Shown here in pieces: positions 1 to 10,023 of a DNA stretch of 64,000 nt. The DNA is from Whitmania pigra (taxonomy: Eukaryota > Annelida > Clitellata > Hirudinida > Haemopidae): the NCBI GenBank assembly GCA_021613335.1, contig JAJTWR010000448.1:622501-686500 (forward strand), written 5' to 3'. A program made the position numbers and the translations under genes. The notes beneath the pieces are model-generated. The model was not told the origin of the DNA, ran no database searches, and saw only the letters and a list, made by a program, of their open reading frames with translations. Numbering within the stretch: position 1 is the first letter of the stretch; the number at the start of each line of letters is the position of its first letter.

Positions 1-133
1 TAATTCATTAATAATTATTCATAATTCACCTCGTGACGAGTTACCTGGTAAATAGCTCTAATCGTTGAATATTGATTAGCATTATTACGCAAGCGACAGC
101 AAGGAGGGAGGCACTCATCTGACCTGACCGAAC

Positions 134-161
134 TGACGTCACTCGTATAAATTATGCAAAT
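134..161. promoter_or_regulatory. CRE palindrome, TATA-like and octamer cluster
   Basis: A perfect CRE (TGACGTCA, 134-141), a TATA-like stretch (145-151) and a POU octamer (ATGCAAAT, 154-161) lie within 28 bases. Each motif is a known binding site for CREB/ATF, TBP and POU factors respectively. No coding exon follows closely, so function is inferred only from the motif grouping; chance occurrence in AT-rich DNA is possible for the octamer and TATA. Confidence 0.3.
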
Positions 162-375
162 TAGTCAACAATTGGCTACTCAAACCCGGGTTGTTGACAC
201 TGGCAATCGGCTGAGTTCAAGTATAAAGTCTCCGAGAAACTGTCAGGTCAACAACAGGTAAAAGTTCAAAGGTGAGAGTTCGTCTGGGAGGTGAGCGACT
301 GTTTGCAGTTCATAGGTGAGATAAGGTGACATTCAAATAGTCACTCGAATGTTCTTGGAGACGAGCACGTGTCCC

Positions 376-425
376 CATGGCAACCACTTGCCATGCAACG
401 CCATTGGCCGGCTATAAATAGGAGA
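376..425 (+). promoter_or_regulatory. Candidate core promoter with TATA box
   Basis: A strong TATA box (GGCTATAAATAGG, 409-421) is preceded within 35 bases by an inverted CCAAT (ATTGG, 402-406) and by CCATGGCAACC, which resembles half of an RFX X-box. This arrangement is typical of a TATA-driven animal promoter reading rightwards. The downstream reading frame (about 369-554) has no ATG start and no recognisable similarity, so the transcript, if any, may be noncoding or have coding exons I could not find. Confidence 0.4.
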
Positions 426-489
426 ACACGGGCAGGTACTTCAGACATTGATTGGAGTTTGTTGCCCGTAGGAGCTCCGATTGCTCGTC

Positions 490-563
490 CAGGTGAATTG
501 ATTGAGTCAGGTGAGTCGATTGACCAGGTAAGTCATTCGATCCAGGTAGACTGACTAACTGGT
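490..563 (+). repeat. Imperfect 18-bp tandem repeat with CAG|GT in each unit
   Basis: Four consecutive units of 17-18 bases begin at 493, 511, 528 and 546. The first three start with GTGA, GTGA or GTAA and each follows CAG; the fourth starts with GTAG. Each unit boundary therefore reads as a plausible 5' splice site. The repeat begins about 70 bases downstream of the TATA box. Confidence 0.5.
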
Positions 564-2539
564 TTCAGATGAGGTTGTGGAAGATTAAAGAACGTAATGG
601 TTGGTTGATTTCGGGTTTGCTAATGGCTTTTAAATTACATTAGTTTTATTTATATTAATCCATAAAATGGTGCTCAAATTAAACATAATTATTCATAAAT
701 TCCTCTTATTTATTGTAAATGTTGTAAAATAAATAACTTATTGTTTTATAAATAATAAATGCAGTTTACTGTTTGCTGCGCATAGCATAACTTGTAATTA
801 TCGAAGGTTTTATCATAAGGGTTATTGTAATTAGTTATTTTTAAATTGTCCTTATTATTAATATTATTATTATTAATTAATTAATTATTTATTTATTAAT
901 GGTTATGATAACACTTCCCTGGCTCCTGTTGAGATATCTTGGTACGTTACTGATAATGGGGCCAATAAATTATTGATATCGCTTAGAAACGTATTGTTTC
1001 TTGCAAATATCTTCTAAATTATTATGTTAATCATCATCATCATCAGCATCGTCGTCGTCGTCATCGTCATCATTATCATTATTAGTATTATTACAATTAT
1101 TGCCATTATTGTTTTTATTATTGTGTTTTCTACGTGCAACTTAATCATTTAATAATTAAGGAGGTTAAATAATGATTAAATAATATTCTCAGACTCAATT
1201 AAGGATAATAATTCATTTATTGTAAATAAACTTAAATTTAAATATTTAAGAAGAAAGAGCCATAGTTAATCAATTCGATCCATTTTATATTTCACAGCAT
1301 AATTCATAATCGTCTCTGCAAAAATTTTTCTATCGTCGATGAACATCGCATTTAAAGACTGGAAATTCCTTCGCGATTGACTGTGCATCAACGTCTCTGA
1401 CGGTTGCCAAATTTCATTCTTTTTCCACGAGACGCGTTGAAGTTCAGTACTACCGCTGGTTTCGCATTTGTTGACCTCGTTACCATGTGAACACAGCTGG
1501 TGGTATAATAGCTTCTCGCGGTGTACACCTGCTTTCCCAATCAGACGTCAGAGGAGGAATCATACGTGGATCTTTCACCTTTTCTCCTCCAAGAACAGGT
1601 GTAACAAACAGTTTTTGCACGTCATTTGGCTTCTAGGGATGTGCAAGCATGCACTTAACTTCGCTAAGTTGTTTATCACGATTCTTCTCGTCAACGATAA
1701 CCAGGTATTGATATCGTAGATAGATGGATGTATAGATATATAGATAGATAGATAGATAGATAGGTCAAGAGGTCATGAATCCATGGAGTCATAAGTTCAT
1801 AGGGTCATAAGCATAAGGTTGCATAACTGGTTCATAGGTCATGAGGTGCGCTGTTTAAAATAAGGAGTTCGTCTTAATGGAGCTAATTAGCATTCAATCT
1901 TTGACGAAGTTATAATTGTGAATTAAAATATTTATTTTAACTAAATGATCAATTTTTGAATTAATCAAAGGAATTTAGATTTATTGTGTAATATTGATAT
2001 AGTTTTAAGAACTTAAAATTCATTATTTAGGATTAATGATATTACGGTCTATTCAATATTCAATCAAATTACTCATTAATTTTAAAATCGATTAGATAAT
2101 CCTATTAATAAAATTAATGTATTTATTGAAATTACCATTATTAATTGTTATTGCTATATCAATATTACATTAATAATTGCAGTCTTAACAGGTGCACATT
2201 AGTCACCCAATTATCAAACAGGTAAGACTTCATATTGACTTCAGAACTTGATAAGACCACACAAACATGTCAATGCTTGCCCAAAACCCAATTGACTGCT
2301 TTTCATGATCAGCTGAAATATATTTTCATGAGGTGTCGTGACGTCATACTTTGTAAATAAAGGTAAATTTTTCAGTAAAAATTATTCATAAAAGGTGAAA
2401 ATATTGTACGAGAAATCGTAATGGTGATAATTTTAAAAATTAATTAATTTAAAACTATCTGTAATTAATTAGAAACGTATGATGTTATAATAATGTATTA
2501 TCAGTATTATTTTTAAAAGAATTAATAATAATTTGACTT
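564..2539. other. AT-rich noncoding DNA
   Basis: I see no coding exon, RNA gene or intact mobile element. The stretch holds poly-A/T and TTA runs, a trinucleotide (ATC/GTC) run at about 1028-1085, and a (GATA)n run at about 1735-1762 that runs into AGGTCA half-sites. CAGGTA/CAGGTG hexamers recur through the first 3.4 kb. Confidence 0.6.
1762..1775 (+). promoter_or_regulatory. DR2 nuclear-receptor-type element
   Basis: Two perfect AGGTCA half-sites (1762-1767 and 1770-1775) are separated by two bases. This is a DR2, a configuration known to bind RXR heterodimers such as RXR/RAR. It directly follows a (GATA)n run. Function is inferred from the motif only. Confidence 0.3.
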
Positions 2540-2547
2540 GCAGAGTC

Positions 2548-2680
2548 ATATGGCATCCTATGATGCCAGCCTTTCAGAAATACTTATCGAGGGCGTTCCC
2601 AGGCAGTGCGGGCTGGGTTGCGAACACGACCCCTAACGAATGCTGTTGTTATTAAGGCCCATTCGACCAATGAGCACATC
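2548..2680 (-). mobile_element. tRNA-derived SINE remnant, minus orientation
   Basis: Read on the minus strand this segment contains a degenerate B box (GTTCGCAACCC) followed by GCACTGCC and GCCCTCG, matching the SINE at 50727-50912. The tRNA-like head is damaged at its A box. It is one of at least five dispersed copies in this window. Confidence 0.5.
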
Positions 2681-3435
2681 ATTTAATTAATGACAACAAC
2701 TTAAATAAAAATATGTAAAATATAATTCCCTTAATTTATTATCATCACAAGGTGAATACCAAGACTAATGCTTTAATTAGAAAATTGTTTTTTTTTAATA
2801 ATTAATGGAACATCTTCAGGTAAATCACTTCAGGTAACACGAGACCAGGTGAGCATCCCTTGCAGACGAGATGTCTTATTGGCGGCAATCTAGCTGGGTT
2901 TTTTTCGTGTTACGTTCCAGGATCCGTTTGAAGTTGTGGAATATGAATTTGTCACATTCATTTGAATAATTCGAGCATTGCATAATAATGACGTTTATTA
3001 TTTGACTTGAATAAATAATAATAAGTTTATAAATAGTATTAACAGAAAATGATATTATTGATATCGGAGTAAGCATGAAATAATAATTCAAATATACCTG
3101 GCTTACAATTTATTATACAATTTCTAATTATTAATTAATAATATGATATTAGTAGTTATTGCAGTTATGAATCATATTTATTCTTTCAAAAACAATTTCA
3201 GAAATTTCTTAATTATTTACAAGAAAATTTAAAATTTGCTATTTATACTTAACATTTATTAATCATTCATTTAGCAAAAGTAATCATAATCTTAAATTCA
3301 TTCAAAATAATAGCAATCCAATTCTAAAGTCTCGATAATGTCAGGTGTTCCGAATAAACAGACTCAGTCTACCTGGAGTAGAATATTTCCACCTGTACAA
3401 AGTGAAGTGCCCTATGCTGGACACGTAAATTGCAT
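2681..3435. other. AT-rich noncoding DNA
   Basis: I see nothing coding. Three CAGGTA/CAGGTG motifs cluster at 2818-2852. Confidence 0.5.
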
Positions 3436-3790
3436 TTTGAAAGTTATCGATCAACCCGCCAATAATACGCCCGTGAAAGTTGTGGAAAATCTGGGTTAAT
3501 TTGGCTGATGTGGGATTGAAAAACAGCACTCATAAATCTGATAAATTTGTTGATGCCTTGTTAATTATATGAAACTAGACTAGAAGCGATACTTAATCAA
3601 GTAATGATGAACATGTTTATCTTTTATTGAAATAATTCAATCAATGCTTCATAAAGCTTCAGTCAGAACTATATTCACCATTCAGCTTTTCATGCATGGA
3701 TGAATGAACGCAGTAATCCAGAGCTTTCCGATTGAACAATGGCATTTAAAGTAATTTTCTGCCCCAATAAATATATTATAACTTTACACA
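3436..3790. repeat. Noncoding duplicated segment, copy 1
   Basis: Blocks such as GATGTGGGATTG, CATGCATGGATG and CCAGAGCTTTCC, in this order, recur at 4300-4660. Identity is patchy with short conserved islands, and no open reading frame is shared, so this looks like an old tandem duplication of noncoding (possibly regulatory) sequence. Confidence 0.55.
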
Positions 3791-4299
3791 CACAAAATTC
3801 ATAAATATATTTTTCGGAAACCTCAATAGTAATAATTTACTTAAAGAAATTGATTAAAGCTGTTTTAGTTGTTCTAATCATCCTGGTGTCCTGGGACTTG
3901 TCTTCCTGCCCTCAGTGTCACTTCATTTTCCCAGGAGTTTCTGCCGTTAAGAAACCGACAAGCTTTTTACTTCATTAAAACAACTCTGTTCATGACGTGT
4001 AATGACCTGCTTAAAGTAATTAATTTTAATGAGAGTCCATTATTTTCTGTGTGAGAGATTTTGGTTTTTAGTCACTTTTAAAGGATAGATGGTAGGAAAT
4101 ACAAGAAATAATTAAGTAAATCTATTACAAAATAAAAGTTAAAAAAAAACAAATTTAAATTTAAAAAATGCATTTTAATTTAATTAAAACAAAATTCTTT
4201 ACTAGTTCCAACGTAAATTTTAATATCAGTTCCCAACTCCAAAAATCTATCCACCAGCGAATGCCCACTGCCAAAGTGTTTTAGATCCACCCCTGATTG
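3791..4299. other. AT-rich noncoding spacer
   Basis: This lies between the two copies of a noncoding duplication. I see no gene or element in it. Confidence 0.5.
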
Positions 4300-4660
4300 C
4301 GAGTTATCGATCAACACCATTAATCGGAGATAATTTGGATGATGTGGGATTGGGAAATAGCACTCATAATTCTGCTACAGTTGTTGACGTTAATGATATT
4401 TAAATAGTATTTTATAGTAGTAATCAAAATTCTGATTAATATGTTCATCTTTTACGAAAATAAATTAATCAATAATTCACAAAGCTTCAATCAGAGCTTT
4501 ATGCTTATCCAGTGCTAAATTGTTGCTTTCATAATTTTTATTAGCAGCTCCAGGCTTTTCATGCATGGATGGTTGGAAGGATGAATGAATGCAATAATCC
4601 AGAGCTTTCCAAGTGAACAATGGCATTTAAAGTCATTTTCCTCTCCCAATAATATGCCGT
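4300..4660. repeat. Noncoding duplicated segment, copy 2
   Basis: This is the second copy of the segment at 3436-3790, with the same island order: a GATCAAC box, GATGTGGGATTG, AAAGCTTCA, CATGCATGGATG, CCAGAGCTTTCC and GAACAATGGCATTTAAAG. Confidence 0.55.
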
Positions 4661-5025
4661 TTCATAAAAATTATTTCACCCAATTAAGTTAATATTATTA
4701 TGTTATTCAATGCAGCAAAATATTTTCATATCTAATGAAAGGTTGCCTCCCCATTATTTATTTTGTTTGTTTTTACTTTCAAAATTTTCTACGAATTGAA
4801 AAGTCGACGACTGCCAAAAACAAAGAATAATGTTGCAATTGATGAAATAGAAAGGTTAACTTGATTAAAAGTAGTATCGCTTTATCCAAGCTAATCAGTA
4901 ATGATTGAGTTGATGTTGACTAATAGAAGGCATTAAACAAAAAAAACTCTTAAAAAATCATACAATCACAATGCCCAAAATAAACACAAAAAATAAAAGA
5001 CATCATCACACGAGTAAGTTTGTTA

Positions 5026-8000
5026 TCAGCATCGAAGAACCCAACGGAGCGAATCCGAGCGATACACATTCTCGTAGAACAGAATGTAGGCAGTGGAACT
5101 TTTGCAAACGTCGCCGTCGACATCGGGTGCCTTTGTTGGAAAACAGCTGTCAAATTACAAGAACATAAACCATCTGATCCATTTTTACTCGATATTTAGT
5201 AAATGCAATGTCATTAACTTTTATTGAAATGTTACGCCATTGTCATTCTAACTGTTCATGTATAGCTAGCTACCTTAGCCATTTTAGTCATACATGGTTA
5301 TAAGTGACAATAATGTTAAGTCAAATGGAAGATTGAGAAATGGATCGATTGAGACTCTCACTTCAAAGTCAAAGGACCAAAGTCTTAAATATGATCAATA
5401 TTAACTTTAATTTGTAAAATTATAACATGTGATATGTTATTACTGATATTATTATTATTATTATTATTATTAGTTGATAAATCTGTCATACATGGTAATC
5501 AATAATCATCATAACAACCACCTTTCATCATCATAGCAGTACCACCGATTCTCCGTTTTGTCCAAAACTTTCGAGGTATAGTGACCACGATTCAACAAAC
5601 CCTGGTGGTCACAGATTGCAAATAACTTGAATTTGCATTCATTACCTGATTTACGATGAAATGTCATTGAAGGTGAAAGCAGTTGTTAAATGGTGATTCA
5701 TGATAATTAAGTCATTATAACAATATTTAAAACGACCATAATGGTAGTTATGATAATCATCATAAAGTGTAGTCATAAGTAGTTTGTAATTATCATAATA
5801 TGTAATGATGCAAAGGAATGTCCCTGCAACAGATAATATGATATGCAAAAAAAAATAAATATAATAATGAAACAAACCAAAAGTCATGATCAGAGGAAAT
5901 TGTGTTTCAGACAAATCCTTCTGGGCCGTCCCCAGGTGAAACCTACTCAAAACTTAATAAAAATTTTACTGTTTTTATTAATATTATTATTGTTAATTAA
6001 AATAACAATTTTTTAATAAAATAACAATAATAACAATAATAACAATAAAAAAAAAAAAATAATAATATAAAAAATTTTTTTTATGCTATATTTGTCATCC
6101 ACTTGCATAAAGAATTATTTAACAACTTCAGAATACTTACGAATGACGAGGTACCAGGGAAATCTAATCAACTTTGAAGTTGTGCGGCCAATAACCTCTC
6201 TTTGGCATTCAGAACAAAACTGGTGGCAAATTAAGTTAGTTTTAATTTAAACAAAAAAGAAAGTTGATTTGGATCAATGATTATAAGCTAAAAAAGTAGA
6301 AACGTACTAGTAAGAGAAGATTAAATAGCTATGTATATGTATAGTTAATTTTGTAAAACCATGTTTTAATATTGTGCATATTGTTAAAGTGATAATATTT
6401 AATGCTTAATTAATTAATTACATCTGCTTCAAATTTAACAGTGCTTAATTAATTATTAATTAATAATTACATTTACTTCTATATTGACTCTATATCATTA
6501 TTGAATACCAATCACATGCTGAAATTATAAACATTGAATGGATAACGCAGGGGCCTGAAATCAGAGCTGAAATTATAAAATCATAGAACCTTCTCCTTAT
6601 AAACCTCTTTTAGTGAGAAAAACATTTAAAAATCCTGCAATTCCCCCACTATTCAATGCATTTTTCTAACTAATAATTAATAATTGATAGACAAATTATT
6701 TATTGATTTTTGAAGTTACAATCAAATACCATTTGTTCATTTCCATTTTGGAAGAGATACAAGTTCTTGAAAGATTTCACAACATTCTAAAAATGCAGTT
6801 GTGGCAAACTTTAATAAAAAACATTTGTACCTAAGAACAAAATAATGCAGGACAAATTTTTTGTTAAAGTTATATTAACAAAATAACATACCTTCTAAAA
6901 TAAAAGAAAAAAATATTATTATACTATCTAATATAAAGTGGATTAAAAAAAAAGTTTAAATAAGTTATATTATATAAAGTTTAAGTAAAATATTTATAGT
7001 TATTATAAAATTTCATTCCAAAATGTTTTTTTAGAACCTTGTCACAAGGCAATACGAAGGTATTTATGTTTTCATCTAAGACTGTTCTGTGTTGCTCTGA
7101 TTTCGAGCAAAAATATTCTAACTTTCTTCTAATAATCCCGGAAAAAATCCCTTAGAAATCATTTCAATTAACATGTAATTTCCTAATTATAAATGAACAA
7201 TAAGGTGCAAATTAACTAATTAATTTTAAACTAATAACACTTGTTTAACATTGTTAATTATGAAAATACTTCAAAACTTCAAAAATGAATACCTTTGGAA
7301 TCCAAAGGCCTAAAATGAAAACATTAAAATCCAATGGCTATTTACAATTTTCAAATGACTTTATTTTAAGAAAATGTCTGGTCTTTCAAGTTTTCATAAA
7401 TTGTAACTCACGAATTATCATCAATTTCTCTGATCAGGAACAGTAAGAATGAGTGAGCATCCTGCTGTCTATTGTGAAGTAATATCAAATTATTTTAAAA
7501 TACAACAATGACATAAATATAAATTTTAATAAACATAAAACTTTCTTTAGGTTCACCTGAATGAGCCTTAAATCATTTTGAGTGATAAGAACAAGCATAC
7601 AAAACACTTAATTACAGATTGTCCAAATGTAAATTACCTGTAATTTGCAAATCTATTGGTAATCCTTCGGGTCCGTTCAAGAAATATCCTTGGGTTGATA
7701 ACATCCGATTGTTCTGAGCCCATGTCGATCATAAGCTTCTTGAAACCTTTTAGATTATTGATTAACATTTTACAGATAAAGAAATTATTAACACATTATT
7801 CATATTAAAAACTTAACTTTCTTAATGAATTATTTAAATTTAAAAAAAAAAACAATTAAAATCCATAACTAAAGTTAAAATACATGCTTTGATTTAAATT
7901 CCAACTTTCCAATCTCAAAAGCAGAGAATTTTGGAGATTCAAACTTTTTATGAAGTCTGATCCACGATCTGTCACTTCTATATTTCTTATCTTATCGATT

Positions 8001-9141
8001 GCAAACAGGCACTGAACAATGGAGTTTATGTAGTCCTATCAACATTAATAAGTTAAGATTCAAAAACATCAAATAATGCTTAATGCATCCTCATGCATTT
8101 TGGCAATTGTCACTCACATTGGATCCAATATTCTTCAGTCCCTGTAAAAGGTACAATGAACATGTAATGACAATAACATTAAATCTTGCAGTTATAGTTA
8201 CACAATATTGGCAGTTATTCAAGTACTTTTGATAATTTCAATGCATATGCTGATGATGACTTGTACTACCAATGCCCATGTAAATATAGTTAGATGTCTA
8301 TAGTATGAATTCTCATTTTATTACAAACTTCAGTTCCATCCCAGAACCATTGGGCACTCCAGAACAGAAAGAGGGACCACTACTACTGACAACATAAAGT
8401 CAACCAGAAACCCTTACCACGCGTGCGACCTTACCACAGAATGACTTCTTGCTCTCCGGCGTTCGGAGGTGTTCGTCTCCAACTGCCTTCCTCTTGCAGT
8501 GTCTTTGCTTGAGGCACTAGGAGATGAATGCTGGAAATTCTGGACCTGGAAATTCCAAAATAAAGTTTTAAGATGGAAGAGGTGGAAATGTGAATCTGTT
8601 CATCATAAAAATGAGGTGATAGAGAAGGGAATGTTTTGTCAAATCGGTAGAAGCGTAGAAACTCTGGAGTTAATTTGCATGCCAATTATAATATTAATTA
8701 TTAACTCTGGAGTTAATTTGCATGCCAATTATATTATTAATAATTAACTCTGGAGTTAATTTGCATGCAAAATATTGTGGAGAAGGTAATTTTAAATTAA
8801 AATGACAAATTTGATTATCTTTCATGAAAAAAATGATTAGAGATAATGAAAGCAATAATATTTTAGTCAATTTTACCTCCATCTTAGGATCCAATCTGCC
8901 ACACCCAAAACCTGTTTGTAGTTTACGGCTAAATAGTGGTATATTGAAGCTGTCAATATTTTCCATTTAGTTAAAGGAGTTAAATATTACATATATAATA
9001 CATACTACTTAGAAATTAAGATTGTATAACTTAATTTTTAAAATAATATGTTTTAACAACAGATTTTCAGAATGTGTAAAGTTTAAGATCTGAAGTCTAA
9101 CCTTGATGATCTCTTGGAACCACCTCGATTTGTGGATTCAT
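5026..9141 (-). CDS. USP-family deubiquitinase-like protein A; catalytic Cys replaced by Asp
   Basis: Fourteen exons on the minus strand join in frame: 9102-9141, 8877-8911, 8435-8545, 8118-8141, 7945-8035, 7638-7746, 7412-7468, 7293-7309, 7038-7117, 6730-6786, 6141-6219, 5878-5952, 5522-5645 and 5026-5146 (about 339 aa). USP landmarks in order: the Cys box GLKNIGSNDYINSIVQCL (about residues 63-80), QQDAHSF (138-144), an FCSEC zinc-ribbon half with LVILLSRF, the His box RGHYTS (His280) with WYCYDD, and the C-terminal STAYILFYE strand. USPs cleave ubiquitin from proteins using Cys, His and Asp/Asn. Here the Cys position holds Asp (codon GAC at 8033-8035) while the His and Asp boxes persist, so a binding-only pseudoprotease is inferred. 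An alternative start at 8966 extends exon 2 instead of using exon 1. The paralog downstream on the plus strand (10024-14419) keeps the Cys. The exon starting at 7117 uses an acceptor that drops about five residues relative to the paralog. Confidence 0.75.
8660..8772 (+). repeat. 43-bp tandem repeat, three copies, each with an octamer
   Basis: Units begin at about 8660, 8703 and 8746. Each carries AACTCTGGAGTTAATTTGCA followed by TGC; the core ATTTGCAT is the reverse complement of the POU octamer ATGCAAAT and overlaps the palindrome GCATGC. The array lies in an intron of the minus-strand USP-like gene. The copies are nearly identical, so the expansion is young. Confidence 0.8.
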
Positions 9142-9470
9142 GGTCGGTTCTTAATGAAATGATATAAACTAATAGTTGGTTTAATGCTTGCAAGTGTTAA
9201 ATCTAAGAAGTGAGGTAATTGTAAATGCTAAATTGATGATCTAGTCATTTGTTTATTATTATTGACTGATTGTTGATTGATATTCATGGAAATTAATATA
9301 TATATATCACAAAATATTAAAACATTAAATGATTAATGATTACATTTTTTTGTTTAGTAAAATTTTATTGAATCAAATGCAATAATATAATAATAATATG
9401 TTGTAATAATAACAGAAAGAACTCATTCAAATAAATCAATGGTTAACCTTAAGAAACCAGATGCTTCCAG

Positions 9471-9473
<3 letters not shown>

Positions 9474-9516
<43 letters not shown>

Positions 9517-9562
9517 TAATAATAATAATAATAACAACAATAATAATAATAATAACAATAAT
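9474..9562. repeat. (AAT)n microsatellite with SINE tail
   Basis: An interrupted AAT/AAC trinucleotide array. It abuts a sequence (TTTATTTATAAAGTGCCAG) that resembles the 3' tail of the local SINE in inverse orientation. Confidence 0.8.
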
Positions 9563-10023
9563 GTTTATTTATAAAGTGCCAGAATCAGAAGCATTATCAG
9601 GCTGAACCTCAGTGTAAAATATATGATGAAAGAGATGCATTGTCAAATGTAACAAATGTTAAAGCAAATAAGCTGATTACAGAGTACCATGCAATAAAGC
9701 ACAATTTGAAAAATCATTTAAATAACAAATATTGAAGATTAAAGATACAATTAACTGAATTGATTGATTGAAGTCTTGTTATCAACTTTGTCATTAAAAA
9801 AATGACTTGAGCAATCGAAATCATTCACATAGATAGGACATAAACATACAATATAAAAAATATAACATAATAACATAGACAAGAAATAAAAATGGACCCA
9901 AAATAAAGCCTTAAGAAACACCACAACCCATTACTATATCATGGGAAAGAACATTGTCTCTCACCAATTGCAACCGTTTGTCTCTTATTTATGAATGTAT
10001 ATTGGTTAATTAACCTACATTAG

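Noticed and set aside
369..554. 61-codon plus-strand reading frame downstream of the TATA box
   Set aside because: It starts at GTG rather than ATG, overlaps the promoter and the 18-bp repeat, and has no family resemblance.
7118..7141. Broken acceptor making USP-like A a pseudogene
   Set aside because: The position homologous to the sister gene's acceptor reads CG, but an AG at 7118-7119 is in phase and keeps the frame open, losing about five residues.
8640..8966. Frames of 84-92 codons around the 43-bp repeat
   Set aside because: They arise from the open phases of the tandem repeat and from USP exons on the minus strand; they are not independent genes.
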